NCBI RefSeq assembly: GCF_003863365.1
Contig: NZ_RQXT01000016.1
Span: 1-64,000, forward strand
Source: Mesorhizobium tamadayense
Lineage (GTDB): Bacteria; Pseudomonadota; Alphaproteobacteria; Rhizobiales; Rhizobiaceae
Length of the DNA stretch: 64,000 nucleotides
Direction of reading: 5' to 3'
The notes beneath the pieces were generated by a model that ran no database searches, had not been told where the DNA came from, and worked only from the letters and a program-made list of their open reading frames with translations. The translations under genes were made by a program, and so were the position numbers. Shown here in pieces: positions 52,310 to 61,745 of this stretch (position 1 is its first letter; each line of letters opens with the position of its first letter).

Positions 52310-53959
52310 TTAAGTTTCCAGCCAGACGTTGTAGAGGTCCATCTCGAAGGTCTGGTGAACGCCGTAGTTCTTCACCTTCTTGCTGGTGTGGCTGTAGAGC
52401 TTCTGCCAGAACGGCTGGATGATGACGCCGGAGTCCTGCAGGATCTGCTCGACGTCCTTCATCACCTGCTTGCGCTTGTCGACGTCGACCAGCGACAGCG
52501 CCTGCTTGAGCTTGGCGTCGAAATCCGGGTTGGAGTAGGCCGTCTCATTCCAGGCCTCGCCGGTGCGATAGCCCAGCGCCAGCACCTGCACGCCGAGCGG
52601 GCGCATGTACCAGATGGTCATGGAATAGGGATATTTCGTCCAGTCGTTCCAGAAGGTAGAGCCGGGCAGCACTGTGCGCTTCACCTTGATGCCGGCGTCG
52701 CGCAACTGGCCGGCGATCGCGTCGCCGGTGTTCTTCTGCCATTCGTCCTCGACGGTGATCAGCTCGTGCTCGAAGTCGGCCTGTCCGGCATCGGCCATCA
52801 GTTTCTTGGCGCCGGCCGCGTCCCGCGTCTTCTTGGGCAGCGGATAATATTCGGGATGGATCGGGCTGACATGGTGGTTCTCGCCAACCGTGCCGAGGCC
52901 GCTATAGCCGAGCTGCAGCACCTGGTTGTTGTCGACCGCCATCTGCAGCGCGTTGCGCACGCGCTGGTCGTCATAGGGCTTGTGGGTGATGTTGGTGCGG
53001 GCAACAAGCGTGGTGGCGGTCGCGACCTCCGATTTCACCAGGTCCATCTTGTCGAGGATGTCGATGAAGTCGGACGGCGTCTCGAAATTGATGTCGATCT
53101 CGCCGGAATCGAAGGCGTTCACCGTGGCGTTGAAATCGGTGCCGTAGTCGATGAATTCGACGCCGTCGAGCGGCGCTTCGCCGCCCCACCACTTGCCGTT
53201 CTCGCGGCGCTTGACCACCGCTTTCTGGCCGACTGCATAAGACACCAGCTCGAACGGTCCGGTCCCGATCGGCTTCTTGATGGGATCGGCGCCATCGGCG
53301 TCGAAATTGCGGTGGACGACGAGCGCCGGATAGTCGGTGAAGTTCGGGATGAGCGAGATGTCGGGTTCGTTGAGCTTCAGCTTGACGGTGTTGTCGTCGA
53401 CCTTGGTGATGGCGCCGTCCCTGGCCTTGCCTGTCTTGGCGTCGATCAGCGCGCCGACGCGCGCGGCCATCGAATTGCCCGAGGCGCCCTTCTCGCACCA
53501 GCGCGTCAGATTGAAGACGACGTCGTCGGCGTTGAAGGCATCGCCATTGTTCCAGGTCACGCCCTTGCGCAGATGCAGCGTGTATTCGGTGGCGTCGTCG
53601 TTGACATCCCAGCTTTCGAGCAGCACCGGCTCGAAGGTGAACTGCTTGGTGTAGCGGACAAGCGGCTCCAGCCAGGTGCGGGTGATGTTTGCCATCTCCA
53701 CCCAGTCATAGGTGCGCGGGTCCTTCTGCGCCTTCACCGACATCGAGACATGCAGCGTTCCGCCCTTCTTCGGCTCGTCGGCCAGGGCTTTGGTCGGCGC
53801 GGCGAGGCCGATCATGCCATAGGCGAAAGCCGTCGATGCGCCGAAAGCGCTTGCCAGCGCCAGGAATTCGCGCCGGTCCATGCGGCCCGCGCGCGCTTCT
53901 TCCGCCATCGCCTCGATGGCGGTGGGAACTCGATCACCGTTGCTTTTGAAGATTGTCAT
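52310..53959 (-). CDS. Tat-exported family 5 (peptide/opine-type) substrate-binding protein, orphan
   Basis: 549 residues with a twin-arginine signal: [15 protein letters not shown] at about 28-42 after a long charged N-region. The mature part is a DppA/OppA-type binding protein: [27 protein letters not shown] near 120-145, [10 protein letters not shown] near 235 and [18 protein letters not shown] near 500. These proteins bind peptides, opines, quaternary amines or nickel. No permease or ATPase gene is in the neighbourhood, so it must pair with components elsewhere. It follows the MttB-family gene on the same strand (42-bp gap), so the two probably act on one methylated amine. Confidence 0.9.
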   Translation of the reverse strand: MTIFKSNGDRVPTAIEAMAEEARAGRMDRREFLALASAFGASTAFAYGMIGLAAPTKALADEPKKGGTLHVSMSVKAQKDPRTYDWVEMANITRTWLEPLVRYTKQFTFEPVLLESWDVNDDATEYTLHLRKGVTWNNGDAFNADDVVFNLTRWCEKGASGNSMAARVGALIDAKTGKARDGAITKVDDNTVKLKLNEPDISLIPNFTDYPALVVHRNFDADGADPIKKPIGTGPFELVSYAVGQKAVVKRRENGKWWGGEAPLDGVEFIDYGTDFNATVNAFDSGEIDINFETPSDFIDILDKMDLVKSEVATATTLVARTNITHKPYDDQRVRNALQMAVDNNQVLQLGYSGLGTVGENHHVSPIHPEYYPLPKKTRDAAGAKKLMADAGQADFEHELITVEDEWQKNTGDAIAGQLRDAGIKVKRTVLPGSTFWNDWTKYPYSMTIWYMRPLGVQVLALGYRTGEAWNETAYSNPDFDAKLKQALSLVDVDKRKQVMKDVEQILQDSGVIIQPFWQKLYSHTSKKVKNYGVHQTFEMDLYNVWLET

Positions 53960-54001
53960 TTTTCTTCTCCCATTGGCCTTGTCAGGTCTTTGCCTGTTCC
54001 A

Positions 54002-55552
54002 TCAACTAACGCTGTCCGGCAGTTTTTCCTCACGCCGCGCGATCAAATCCTTGAGACCTTCGGCGACGCCCTCGTCGAGCTTCGGCTCCTCATAGTCGGC
54101 CAGCATGTTGCGCGCCTTCTCGCGGCCGCGCGTGTCGTGGTCTTTCGCGCCTTCGGCATTCCACTGCTCATATGAATTGAAGTCCATGATGCTGGGCATG
54201 AAGAAAGCGCGCTCGAAATGTTCGAGTGTGTGCTGGGTGCCGAGGAAATGGCCCTGCGGCCCAACCTCGCGGATCGCCGCCATCGCCTCCTTGAAATCGT
54301 GGAAGGAAACGCCGCCGGCATATTTGTACCAGCCGACGAGTTGCTCGCAGTCGGTGGCGAATTTCGAGTAGCCGCAGGTAAGCCCGGCCTCGAGCCAGCC
54401 GGCGGAGTGCCAGATGTAGTTGGCGCCGGCGAGGATCGCGGCATGCATCAGCATGTTCGCCTCGTAGCCGGCCTGGGCGTCGTTGAGCTTGGAGCCGACA
54501 TGGAAGCCGGAGGTGCGCCACGGCAGCTTGTACTTCCTGGCCAGCGCGCCCATCAGATACATCATCTGCGCGGCCTCCGGCGTGCCACCCATCGGGGCAC
54601 CGGTCTTCATGTCGACCGTGACCATGAACTGGCCGTAGATCTGCGGCGAGCCGGGACGGATGAGCTGGGTGAAGGCGACGCCCGCGAGCGCCTCGGCATT
54701 GACCTGCGCGACCGCGCCGACGGCCGACGCCGAGGTCGAAGCGCCGCACAGCGCGAAGGGCGCCAGGATCAGCGGCTGGTTGTGGCGCGCATAGACCCTC
54801 ATCGCGTCGAGCATGGTGGCGTCCCACACCAGCGGCGAATTGCAATTGGTGATCGCCACCAGCACCGGATTGTCGCGCACGAACTCCTCGCCGAAGACGA
54901 TGCCCGCCATCGCCATCGTGTCCTCGGCGCGTTCCTTCGACGTCACGATGCCCATGAACGGTTTGTCGGAGTGCTTGAGCGCCGAATGGATGATGTGGAG
55001 GTGCCGCTTCGGTACCGGGATTTCCATCGGCTCGCAGATGATCGAACTCGAGGAGTGCAGCGCCGGCGCCATATAGGCGAGCTTATGGAAATTGTTGAGG
55101 TCGGCCAGCGAGCCGTAGCGCCGCTTGTTGTCGAGGTCGCGCACATAGGGGGCGCCATACATCGGCACGAAGATCGAGTTCTTGCCGCCGACGCGGACGG
55201 TGCGCTCGGGATTGCGCGCGTTGAGGGTAAATTCCGGCGGGACCTTCGAGACGAGCTCCATCAGCAATGCGCGGTCGATACGGACGCGCGTCTCGGTCAC
55301 ATCGGCGCCGGCCGCCTTCCAGAGCTCGATCGCCTCGTCGTCGCGGAATTCGCAGCCCACCTCCTCCAGGATCTTGAGCGACTCCTGGTGGATCAGTTCC
55401 ACCGCCTCGTCGGGAACGATCTCGTAGACCGGAATCTGGCGAACGAGCGTCGGAAACGACGCAACCGGCGCGCTTCTCAGCGCCTTGCGCCCAAGGCGGC
55501 CGCCGCCGCGACGGTGGGTCGGTTCAGTCAATTCAGCGGCCGTTGCGTTCAT
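54002..55552 (-). CDS. Trimethylamine methyltransferase (MttB) family protein, non-pyrrolysine
   Basis: 516 residues from the ATG at 55552 (AAGGAGG before it). The open frame upstream is spurious. The barrel has EVGCEFRDDEAIELWKAAGA near 72-92, SSSSIICEP, GIVTSKERAEDTMAMAGI and SGFHVGSKLNDAQAGYEANM near 375-395. Methanogen MttB reads an in-frame UAG as pyrrolysine. Here the frame is uninterrupted, so it belongs to the abundant non-Pyl branch, known members of which demethylate glycine betaine, proline betaine or carnitine to a corrinoid protein. No corrinoid protein gene is adjacent. The LysR gene divergent from it probably regulates it. Confidence 0.9.
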   Translation of the reverse strand: MNATAAELTEPTHRRGGGRLGRKALRSAPVASFPTLVRQIPVYEIVPDEAVELIHQESLKILEEVGCEFRDDEAIELWKAAGADVTETRVRIDRALLMELVSKVPPEFTLNARNPERTVRVGGKNSIFVPMYGAPYVRDLDNKRRYGSLADLNNFHKLAYMAPALHSSSSIICEPMEIPVPKRHLHIIHSALKHSDKPFMGIVTSKERAEDTMAMAGIVFGEEFVRDNPVLVAITNCNSPLVWDATMLDAMRVYARHNQPLILAPFALCGASTSASAVGAVAQVNAEALAGVAFTQLIRPGSPQIYGQFMVTVDMKTGAPMGGTPEAAQMMYLMGALARKYKLPWRTSGFHVGSKLNDAQAGYEANMLMHAAILAGANYIWHSAGWLEAGLTCGYSKFATDCEQLVGWYKYAGGVSFHDFKEAMAAIREVGPQGHFLGTQHTLEHFERAFFMPSIMDFNSYEQWNAEGAKDHDTRGREKARNMLADYEEPKLDEGVAEGLKDLIARREEKLPDSVS

Positions 55553-55642
55553 GGAGCCTCCTTCTTCCCGCCAGGGCAAGTTAGCGAGACAAAATATGAC
55601 TGTGACGCTGGAAAATCCTGATCTCTTGTATAAGTTGTCCTT

Positions 55643-56545
55643 ATGCGAAGCCTGCGCCACCTCCTGCCCTCGGCCGGCAGCCTGATCGTCTTCGAGGCGG
55701 CAGGCCGGCTGTCGAGCTTCACCGCCGCCGGGCGCGAGCTCGGCATGACGCAGGCGGCCGTCTCCTACGCCGTGCGCGGGCTGGAGGAACAGCTGGGCGC
55801 CAAGCTCTTCCAGCGCCGCCACCGCCAGGTGCTCCTGACGGAGGCCGGCGAGCGCTTTCATGCCGATGTCTCGCTGGGCTTGTCGCATATCCGCAAGTCG
55901 GCCGAGGACCTTCGCCTGCAGGCGACAGGCGGCCATGTGACGCTTGCCGCCTCGACCGCCTTCGGCTCTTTCTGGATGATGCCGCGCCTGCAGCAGTTCC
56001 GCGACGCGCTGCCGGGCATCGACCTGCGCATCCAGACCGCCGACCGCGACCTCGACATCATCGCCGAAGGCATCCCGCTCGGCGTGCGCGGCGGCGTTCC
56101 CGGACAATGGCCGGACTATCATTCGCTGCCGCTCTCCGACGAGGAGATCTTTCCGGTCGCGGGTCCCAGCTATCTCGCCAAATTCGGCCGGCCGCAAACC
56201 GTCGCGGAACTGGCCACGCACCGGCTCATCCATCTCGAGGAGCCCTATCGCGAGGCCGCCAACTGGGACGAGTGGTTCGCGTCCGCCGGAACCAGTCTGC
56301 GCAACGCCGAGCGCGGGCTGCGCATCAACGATTATGCCCTGGTCATCCAGGCGGTGATGGAGGGCCAAGGCATCGCGCTCGGCTGGCGCCATCTGGTCGA
56401 GCGGCTCGTGGCATCGGGCCTGCTGGTGCCGGTGACCGACCATGTGATGAGAACCGGCATTGTGTTCTATGTGATTTGGCCGAAGAACCGCGATCTCAGC
56501 GACAACGCGCGCAAGGTCAGGGACTGGCTGGTGGCGCAGGCGTGA
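55643..56545 (+). CDS. LysR family transcriptional regulator (GcvA-like)
   Basis: 300 residues. The N-terminal helix-turn-helix (about 8-66) has LPSAGSLIVFEAAGRLSSFTAAGRELGMTQAAVSYAVRGLEEQLGAKLFQRRHRQVLLTEAGE. The effector domain starts VTLAASTAFGSFWMMPRLQQF near 92-112, typical of GcvA-type members. It is divergent from the MttB-family gene (90-bp spacer containing CTTGTATAAG, a possible LysR site), so it probably activates the methyltransferase and binding-protein genes on sensing the methylated amine. Confidence 0.93.
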   Translation: MRSLRHLLPSAGSLIVFEAAGRLSSFTAAGRELGMTQAAVSYAVRGLEEQLGAKLFQRRHRQVLLTEAGERFHADVSLGLSHIRKSAEDLRLQATGGHVTLAASTAFGSFWMMPRLQQFRDALPGIDLRIQTADRDLDIIAEGIPLGVRGGVPGQWPDYHSLPLSDEEIFPVAGPSYLAKFGRPQTVAELATHRLIHLEEPYREAANWDEWFASAGTSLRNAERGLRINDYALVIQAVMEGQGIALGWRHLVERLVASGLLVPVTDHVMRTGIVFYVIWPKNRDLSDNARKVRDWLVAQA

Positions 56546-56590
56546 AGTAGCCTCTCCCCCGCGGCACTCGAATCCGCCTATAATCGCCGC

Positions 56591-58477
56591 ATGCCCATTC
56601 GCCAGCTTTCAGAAACGATGATCAACCAGATCGCCGCCGGCGAGGTGATCGAGCGTCCGGCGAGCGTGGTGAAGGAACTGGTCGAGAACGCGCTCGACGC
56701 CGGCGCAAGCAGAGTGGAGATCGTCACCGCGGGCGGCGGGCTTTCGCTTATCCGCGTCACCGACGACGGTTCCGGCATTCCCGAGCGGGAACTGGCGCTG
56801 GCTGTCGCCCGCCACTGCACCTCGAAGCTCTCCGACGACATCCACGACATCCGCTCGCTGGGCTTCCGCGGCGAGGCGCTGCCTTCGATCGGCTCGGTGG
56901 CCAGGCTTACGATCCGTTCGCGCACGGCCGCCGGCGACAGCGCGGCCGAGATCGGCATCGAGGGCGGCCGCGTCTTGCCCGTCAAGCCGGCTGCGGCCAA
57001 TCGCGGCACGACGGTCGAGGTGCGCGACCTCTTCTTCGCCACGCCGGCAAGGCTCAAATTCATGAAGGGCGAGCGGGCCGAAAGCTCGGCGACCGGCGAT
57101 GTGGTTAAGCGCATCGCCATCGCCTTCCCATCCGTGCGCTTCACGCTTGCCGGCTCCGACCGCTCGACTCTCGAACTGCCGGCGACCGGCGACACGCCGG
57201 AAGGCCGGCTCGCGCGCGTCGCGCAGGTGATGGGCGCCGACTTTCCCGACAATGCCATTGCCATCGACGCCAGCAGGGACGGCGTGCATCTTTCCGGCCA
57301 CGTCTCGATCCCGTCCTACACGCGCGCCAATGCGCTGCAGCAATATGCCTATGTCAACGGCAGGCCGGTGCGCGACAAGCTGATCGCCGGCGCGATCCGC
57401 GGCGCCTTCGCCGACGTGCTGCCGCGCGACCGGCATGCGGTCAGTGTGCTTTTCCTTTCGCTCGATCCGGCGACCGTCGACGTCAACGTCCATCCGGCCA
57501 AGGCCGACGTTCGCTTCCGCGATCCGGGGCTGGTGCGCGGACTGATCGTCGGCGCCGTCCGCGAGGCGCTGGCCGGCGCCGGCATCCGCGCGGCGACCAC
57601 CGGGGCGGCCGGCATGATGGCGGCGTTCCGCCCGGGCGCGGCGCCCTTCGCGCATCCCGGTCCGACCAACGTCCATCGCAGCTACGAGGCAGCCTTTCGC
57701 GCCTCCGGCTTTAGTGGCTTCGACCATGGTTCGAATTTGGCACGCTCGCCGCAGCGGCCGCTGGATATGGGCTACGGTGAAGAGCGGCCGCCAAGGAATG
57801 GCTTCGCGGAAAACGAACAGGCTGCCTTCGAAACCGCGCCGCTCGCCAGCGCCGATGCGCGAGCGGGCACGGCCGAGCCGGCGGAGGCGCTGCTGGGCAT
57901 GGCGCTGGGCGCGGCGCGCGCGCAGGTGCATGAGAACTACATCGTGGCCCAGACCAGGGATTCGCTCGTCATTGTCGACCAGCATGCCGCCCATGAGCGG
58001 CTGGTCTACGAGGCGTTGAAGAACGCGCTGCATTCCCGCGCCGTGCCCTCGCAGATGCTGCTCCTGCCGGAGATCGTCGACCTGCCAGAGGAGGACGCCG
58101 AGCGGCTCGCCATGCATTCCGAGACGCTGGCCAGATTCGGCCTCGCCCTGGAGCGCTTCGGGCCGGGCGCGGTGGCGGTGCGCGAGACGCCGTCGATGCT
58201 CGGCGAGACCAATGTGCAGCAACTGGTGCGCGACCTTGCCGACGAGATCGCCGACAACGACACCGTTGAGACGCTCAAAGGACGGCTGGACAAAATTGCC
58301 GCGACCATGGCCTGCCACGGCTCGGTGCGCTCGGGCCGCCTGCTCAAGGCCGAGGAGATGAACGCGCTGCTGCGCCAGATGGAGGTGACGCCGGGATCCG
58401 GCACCTGCAACCACGGCCGCCCGACCTATATCGAGCTGAAACTGGCTGACATCGAAAGGTTGTTTGGGCGAAGGTAA
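56591..58477 (+). CDS. mutL: DNA mismatch repair protein MutL
   Basis: 628 residues. The GHKL ATPase begins at once: [37 protein letters not shown], then DDGSGI near 58 and GFRGEAL near 95. The C-terminal domain keeps the endonuclease metal motif [12 protein letters not shown] at about 463-474 (DQHA-x2-E-x4-E), plus ACHGSVRSG and CNHGRP near 605, so this MutL should nick DNA itself, as in bacteria lacking MutH. It couples MutS mismatch detection to strand removal. It is monocistronic, followed by repeat A and a terminator. Confidence 0.97.
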   Translation: MPIRQLSETMINQIAAGEVIERPASVVKELVENALDAGASRVEIVTAGGGLSLIRVTDDGSGIPERELALAVARHCTSKLSDDIHDIRSLGFRGEALPSIGSVARLTIRSRTAAGDSAAEIGIEGGRVLPVKPAAANRGTTVEVRDLFFATPARLKFMKGERAESSATGDVVKRIAIAFPSVRFTLAGSDRSTLELPATGDTPEGRLARVAQVMGADFPDNAIAIDASRDGVHLSGHVSIPSYTRANALQQYAYVNGRPVRDKLIAGAIRGAFADVLPRDRHAVSVLFLSLDPATVDVNVHPAKADVRFRDPGLVRGLIVGAVREALAGAGIRAATTGAAGMMAAFRPGAAPFAHPGPTNVHRSYEAAFRASGFSGFDHGSNLARSPQRPLDMGYGEERPPRNGFAENEQAAFETAPLASADARAGTAEPAEALLGMALGAARAQVHENYIVAQTRDSLVIVDQHAAHERLVYEALKNALHSRAVPSQMLLLPEIVDLPEEDAERLAMHSETLARFGLALERFGPGAVAVRETPSMLGETNVQQLVRDLADEIADNDTVETLKGRLDKIAATMACHGSVRSGRLLKAEEMNALLRQMEVTPGSGTCNHGRPTYIELKLADIERLFGRR

Positions 58478-58485
58478 GCCAAAGG

Positions 58486-58612
58486 CCCTTCACCCAACCT
58501 CCGCTTCGCTCGGCTGACCTCTCCCCGGTGGGCAGAGGAGACTTTCCTCGCCGGCGCCAGCCTCTTCTCCCCGCCGGGGAGAAGGTGGCCGCGTAGCGGC
58601 CGGATGAGGGGG
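58486..58612. repeat. Palindromic intergenic repeat (family A, copy 4)
   Basis: CCTTCACCCAACCTCCGCTTCGCTCGG, a CTCTCCCCGGTGGGCAGAG hairpin, then CTTCTCCCCGCCGGGGAGAAG and GGCCGCGTAGCGGCC up to GGATGAGGGGG. Nearly identical over its right half to 32757-32813 and similar throughout, so this is the best evidence for a dispersed, recently active repeat. Confidence 0.85.
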
Positions 58613-58613
58613 C

Positions 58614-58646
58614 AAGAAAAGAGCCGCTCGAAGCGGGTCTTTTCTT
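58614..58646. terminator. Bidirectional intrinsic terminator between mutL and the EamA gene
   Basis: AAGAAAAGAGCCGCT (58614-58628) and AGCGGGTCTTTTCTT (58632-58646) pair almost fully, giving a GC-rich stem flanked by A-run and T-run. It can stop transcription of mutL rightward and of the convergent EamA gene leftward. Confidence 0.75.
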
Positions 58647-58675
58647 GAGTCAGGAAACAGATTTAACCCACTGAT

Positions 58676-59569
58676 CTATCTCTTCAAATTGACCACGATT
58701 ACGCCGCCCAGCGCCAGCGCGCCGCCGAGGATGCCGAGCAGCGTCGGCACTTCGCCCAGCCAGAAGAAGCCGATCAGCGCGGAGGTCGGCGAGACCAGAT
58801 AGAGGAAGTTCGAAGCGCGTGCGGCAGGCAGCCGTGACAGCGCCGTCGCCCAAGCGGCATAAGCGATCAGGCTGGGCACGATGCCAAGATAGATGACGGC
58901 GCCGAGGCCGGCCGTGTCGGCGACCGCCGCCTGCGCGAACGCCTCCGGCAGGAAGGGCGACAGGCAGAGCGCGCCGAGCACCATGTTGGAAGCGGAGATC
59001 GTCAGCGGATGATGACGGGCAAAGAGCGGCTTCTGGACGATGGTGTTGACGGCCGAACAAAGTGCTGAACCCAGCACCAGCATCGCGCCGGCGTTGAAAT
59101 GCAAGCCGTGTCCGTCGGCGACCGCGATGATACCGATGCCGGCGAAGGAGATCACCGTGCCGAGCCAGGCCATGCCGGAAAAGCGTTCGCCGAGCAGCGC
59201 CATAGCCATGATTGCCGTGAAGATCGGGCTGACATTGATGATGAAGCCGGCCGCACCCGCCGAGACGGTCAACTCGCCGAAATTGAGCATGGCGGTGTAG
59301 AGCGCGACGAAGATCGCGCCGCCGAAGCCAAAGCGCCACAGCTCGTCGACCCTGGGCAGCGCCGGGCGCTTGACCGCAAGGAAGATCGCCGCCGGCACGG
59401 CCGCGATGGCAAAGCGCAGCGCCCCTAACTCCAGCGGCTGGAAGGCGGCGAGGCTGGCGCGGATCGCCGGGAAGGCCGAGGCCCAGCCGAGCACCGTCAG
59501 CGCCACCGCGACCGCCGCTGCGCTATCTATGCGCTGTGTCTCATTCAACGCGCCGGTGTAAGCGCTCAT
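58676..59569 (-). CDS. EamA/DMT superfamily transporter
   Basis: 297 residues from the ATG at 59569 (GAGGATTCGGCA before it). An ATG nine codons earlier has no ribosome site. Ten hydrophobic helices in two EamA repeats are visible, with the conserved GWASAFPAIRASL near 30 and the second-half VIYLGIVPSLIAYAAWATALSRLPAARAS near 225-255. DMT proteins export amino acids or small metabolites, or act in uptake. The substrate is unknown. It is divergent from a LysR regulator, which probably controls it. Confidence 0.93.
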   Translation of the reverse strand: MSAYTGALNETQRIDSAAAVAVALTVLGWASAFPAIRASLAAFQPLELGALRFAIAAVPAAIFLAVKRPALPRVDELWRFGFGGAIFVALYTAMLNFGELTVSAGAAGFIINVSPIFTAIMAMALLGERFSGMAWLGTVISFAGIGIIAVADGHGLHFNAGAMLVLGSALCSAVNTIVQKPLFARHHPLTISASNMVLGALCLSPFLPEAFAQAAVADTAGLGAVIYLGIVPSLIAYAAWATALSRLPAARASNFLYLVSPTSALIGFFWLGEVPTLLGILGGALALGGVIVVNLKR

Positions 59570-59612
59570 TGCCGAATCCTCGTCTTTCAGTGTCATGAGC
59601 GCAGAAAACGCT

Positions 59613-59625
59613 ATCGCCGGGCGAT
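59613..59625. promoter_or_regulatory. Possible LysR-type operator
   Basis: ATCG-CCGGG-CGAT is a 4-5-4 palindrome of T-N11-A type in the 84-bp divergent spacer between the EamA transporter and LysR genes. Weak but well placed. Confidence 0.35.
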
Positions 59626-59653
59626 TGACAAACGAGCAATTCGAGGATCAGCT

Positions 59654-60586
59654 GTGAGTATGGATCACAGCTCGAACCAGATATTACCGCTCGAGACTTT
59701 GCGCGCTTTCGACGCGGCGGCGCGCACCGGGAGCTTTTCCGCCGCGGCCGACAAGCTCAACCTCACGCATGGCGCGGTGAGCCGCCAGATCGCCAAGCTG
59801 GAGGGCTGGCTGGGGCTCAAAGTGTTCGAGCGCAACGCGCGCGGCGTGACGCTGACCAATGAGGGCAACCGGCTGCATCTTCGCACCACCGAGGCCTTTG
59901 CGCTGATCTCGGTCAATTCCGACCACTGGGTCGAGCCGCGCGGCACCGCCGTGGTGCGGCTTGCCTCGATCCCCTCGGTCAGCGGCCTCTGGCTGATGCC
60001 GCGCATGGCGGCGCTGGAGAACAACCCGACCCGGCTGCGCATCGTGCTCGACGTCGACAACCGCCAGGCCGACCTCGCCGACGAAGGCATCGACCTCTCG
60101 GTGCGCTGCGGGCGCGGCCGCATCCCGGGACGCATCTCGGTGCAGCTTTTCGAAGAGCACATCTTCCCGATCGCCTCGCCGGGACTGGCAAACGAGATCG
60201 GCCAAGGCGACCCGGCACGGCTGCTGAAATTCCCCCTGATCAACGATTCCGACGCATCGGGCTGGCGCGCCTGGTTCGCGGCGCAGGAGGTGGACTACCG
60301 CCCTCGCCCGCAGGACCGGCGCTTTGAGGACTATAATCTGGTGCTCGACGCGGCGGCGCACGGTCTGGGTGTCGCTCTGGCGCGGCCGCCGCTGACGCAG
60401 GATCAGTTGAAGTCCGGGCGAATCGTCGCCGTCGACGACCGCGTCGCGCTCAATCCGGTGTCCTACTGGCTCGACCGTCCAGTCGGACGGCCGCGCGCGG
60501 CCGCCGCCGATCTCGCCCGACGCATCGCCGAACAAGCCGGCCTGGCGCCGGAGAAGCTCGACGCGTTTCTCCAGGACGACAATTGA
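59654..60586 (+). CDS. LysR family transcriptional regulator (GcvA-like)
   Basis: 310 residues from the GTG at 59654, with GAGGA six bases upstream. An ATG two codons later is an alternative. The helix-turn-helix (about 15-72) has LETLRAFDAAARTGSFSAAADKLNLTHGAVSRQIAKLEGWLGLKVFERNARGVTLTNEG. The effector domain follows (VVRLASIPSVSGLWLMPRM). The C-terminal half includes LVLDAAAHGLGVALARPPL. It is divergent from the EamA gene, its likely target, and presumably senses the exported metabolite. Confidence 0.93.
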   Translation: MSMDHSSNQILPLETLRAFDAAARTGSFSAAADKLNLTHGAVSRQIAKLEGWLGLKVFERNARGVTLTNEGNRLHLRTTEAFALISVNSDHWVEPRGTAVVRLASIPSVSGLWLMPRMAALENNPTRLRIVLDVDNRQADLADEGIDLSVRCGRGRIPGRISVQLFEEHIFPIASPGLANEIGQGDPARLLKFPLINDSDASGWRAWFAAQEVDYRPRPQDRRFEDYNLVLDAAAHGLGVALARPPLTQDQLKSGRIVAVDDRVALNPVSYWLDRPVGRPRAAAADLARRIAEQAGLAPEKLDAFLQDDN

Positions 60587-60592
60587 AGCGGC

Positions 60593-61207
60593 TCAGCGAA
60601 GCAGCATCAGCATGATCGTGGTCGTCGCTGCCGAGACGACGGCCGTCACGACCGATATCATCCACAGCGGCGTCTGGCTGGGTTCGGATCGCGGCGCATG
60701 GCCCGCCGGGCGGGCCGCCGCGCCCCTCGGTTGCGGCGCGTTGGCGTTGGCTGCAACCAGCACTCCGGAAGCAAGGGCCGGCGCGAACGAAGAGGGCGGC
60801 GGGGCCGCCACGACCTTCGCCGTGCCGTCGGTGGCCGGCGGTTGCCCCTGGGGCACCGCTCGCAAAGGCTGATCGGCATCGGCCGCCGGCCTGCGTGCCG
60901 GGGTCCTCGGCGCCGCGGAATCCGCGCCGGCATCCGGCTCCATGACGGCCCTGTAGGCGTTCTCGATCTCCGCGGACGACAGGCGCTGCGACGATTGAGC
61001 GGGCGGCTTGGCCAGGGAGCTGCTCAGCGCCTGCGCGGCGAACTGCGCAGACGCCACCGTCGCGGGCGCCGGCGGCTGGACGAGCGCCCTGACCAGCGCC
61101 GCGGTCGCCGGGTCAGGTCGGGCCGACGGCATCGACTGCGGCGTAAGCGCCTCTTTCAGCAGCGACGTCATGCTGGCATTGGTGATGTCCATGGCGCTTC
61201 CCGACAA
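60593..61207 (-). CDS. Hypothetical Ala/Pro-rich protein with a C-terminal membrane anchor
   Basis: 204 residues, or 199 from the ATG at 61192. No family is recognised. It is disordered, Ala/Pro/Ser-rich and 5'-heavy in hydrophilic residues. A short helix, RLSSAEIENAYRAVMEP, lies near residue 80. The last 22 residues are hydrophobic (WMISVVTAVVSAATTTIMLM), so it may be tail-anchored or have a single membrane pass. The start is not strongly supported. It is convergent with the LysR gene (6-bp gap). Confidence 0.55.
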   Translation of the reverse strand: MSGSAMDITNASMTSLLKEALTPQSMPSARPDPATAALVRALVQPPAPATVASAQFAAQALSSSLAKPPAQSSQRLSSAEIENAYRAVMEPDAGADSAAPRTPARRPAADADQPLRAVPQGQPPATDGTAKVVAAPPPSSFAPALASGVLVAANANAPQPRGAAARPAGHAPRSEPSQTPLWMISVVTAVVSAATTTIMLMLLR

Positions 61208-61306
61208 CCATTGTGCCGTACCGCACTATTACATCAGCATTGCGCCAAGCTTGACCTTGCCCACGATTTGTGGCGATTGAACCCCGATGAACTCAAGCGC
61301 CATTTC

Positions 61307-61540
61307 ATGATGAACCGTTTTGAAGGCCCCGGCGGCAAGGAAGCGCGCATCCGCTATCTCGACGGCGACTTCCAGGTGACGAGCCCCGGCGCGTTCGTGC
61401 GCTGCGCGGTAACCGGCGAGAGCATTCCGCTGGACGAGCTTAAATACTGGAGCGTCGCCCGGCAGGAGCCTTATGTGAACGCGACAGCATCCCTGCGCCG
61501 CGAGATCGAGATGCATCCGGAGATGCGCAAGCGCGGATAG
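61307..61540 (+). CDS. DUF2093 domain-containing protein
   Basis: 77 residues from the ATG at 61307 (a second ATG follows at once). The small all-beta sequence NRFEGPGGKEARIRYLDGDFQV, GAFVRCAVTGESIPLDELKYWSVARQEPYV is the DUF2093 pattern common in Rhizobiales. The domain has one conserved Cys and ends in a charged helix. Function unknown. It is shorter than the long frame around it, which is mostly the reverse complement of the neighbouring hypothetical gene. Confidence 0.85.
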   Translation: MMNRFEGPGGKEARIRYLDGDFQVTSPGAFVRCAVTGESIPLDELKYWSVARQEPYVNATASLRREIEMHPEMRKRG

Positions 61541-61552
61541 ACGCCTCAACTT

Positions 61553-61745
61553 CGTCATCCTAGGGCGAAGCAGGAGCGAAGCGACGTCGCGGAGACCCAT
61601 GCCGTGACCTCGCAGCAGTGCTCCGACGGCCGAGAATAGCTTGGTGCCAACCGGTATAAACTCTTGATCCGCCGCGTTTTTTAGCCAATGTCACGGCATC
61701 CTAGGGTCTGCGCTCCGCTTCGCGTAGCTCCGCCCTAGGATGACG
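61553..61745. repeat. Large palindromic element (family C) overlapping the end of lpxK
   Basis: Arms of 56 bp (61553-61608 and 61690-61745) form an interrupted inverted repeat. The outer CGTCATCCTAGGGCG pairs with CGCCCTAGGATGACG and the inner ATGCCGTGAC with GTCACGGCAT. The 81-bp middle has no gene. The right arm reaches into lpxK and supplies its last three Ser codons (TCG TCA TCC) and TAG stop. Confidence 0.85.

Noticed and set aside
54002..55552. Pyrrolysine codon in the MttB-family gene
   Set aside because: The frame has no internal TAG, so it is not a pyrrolysine-containing MttB.
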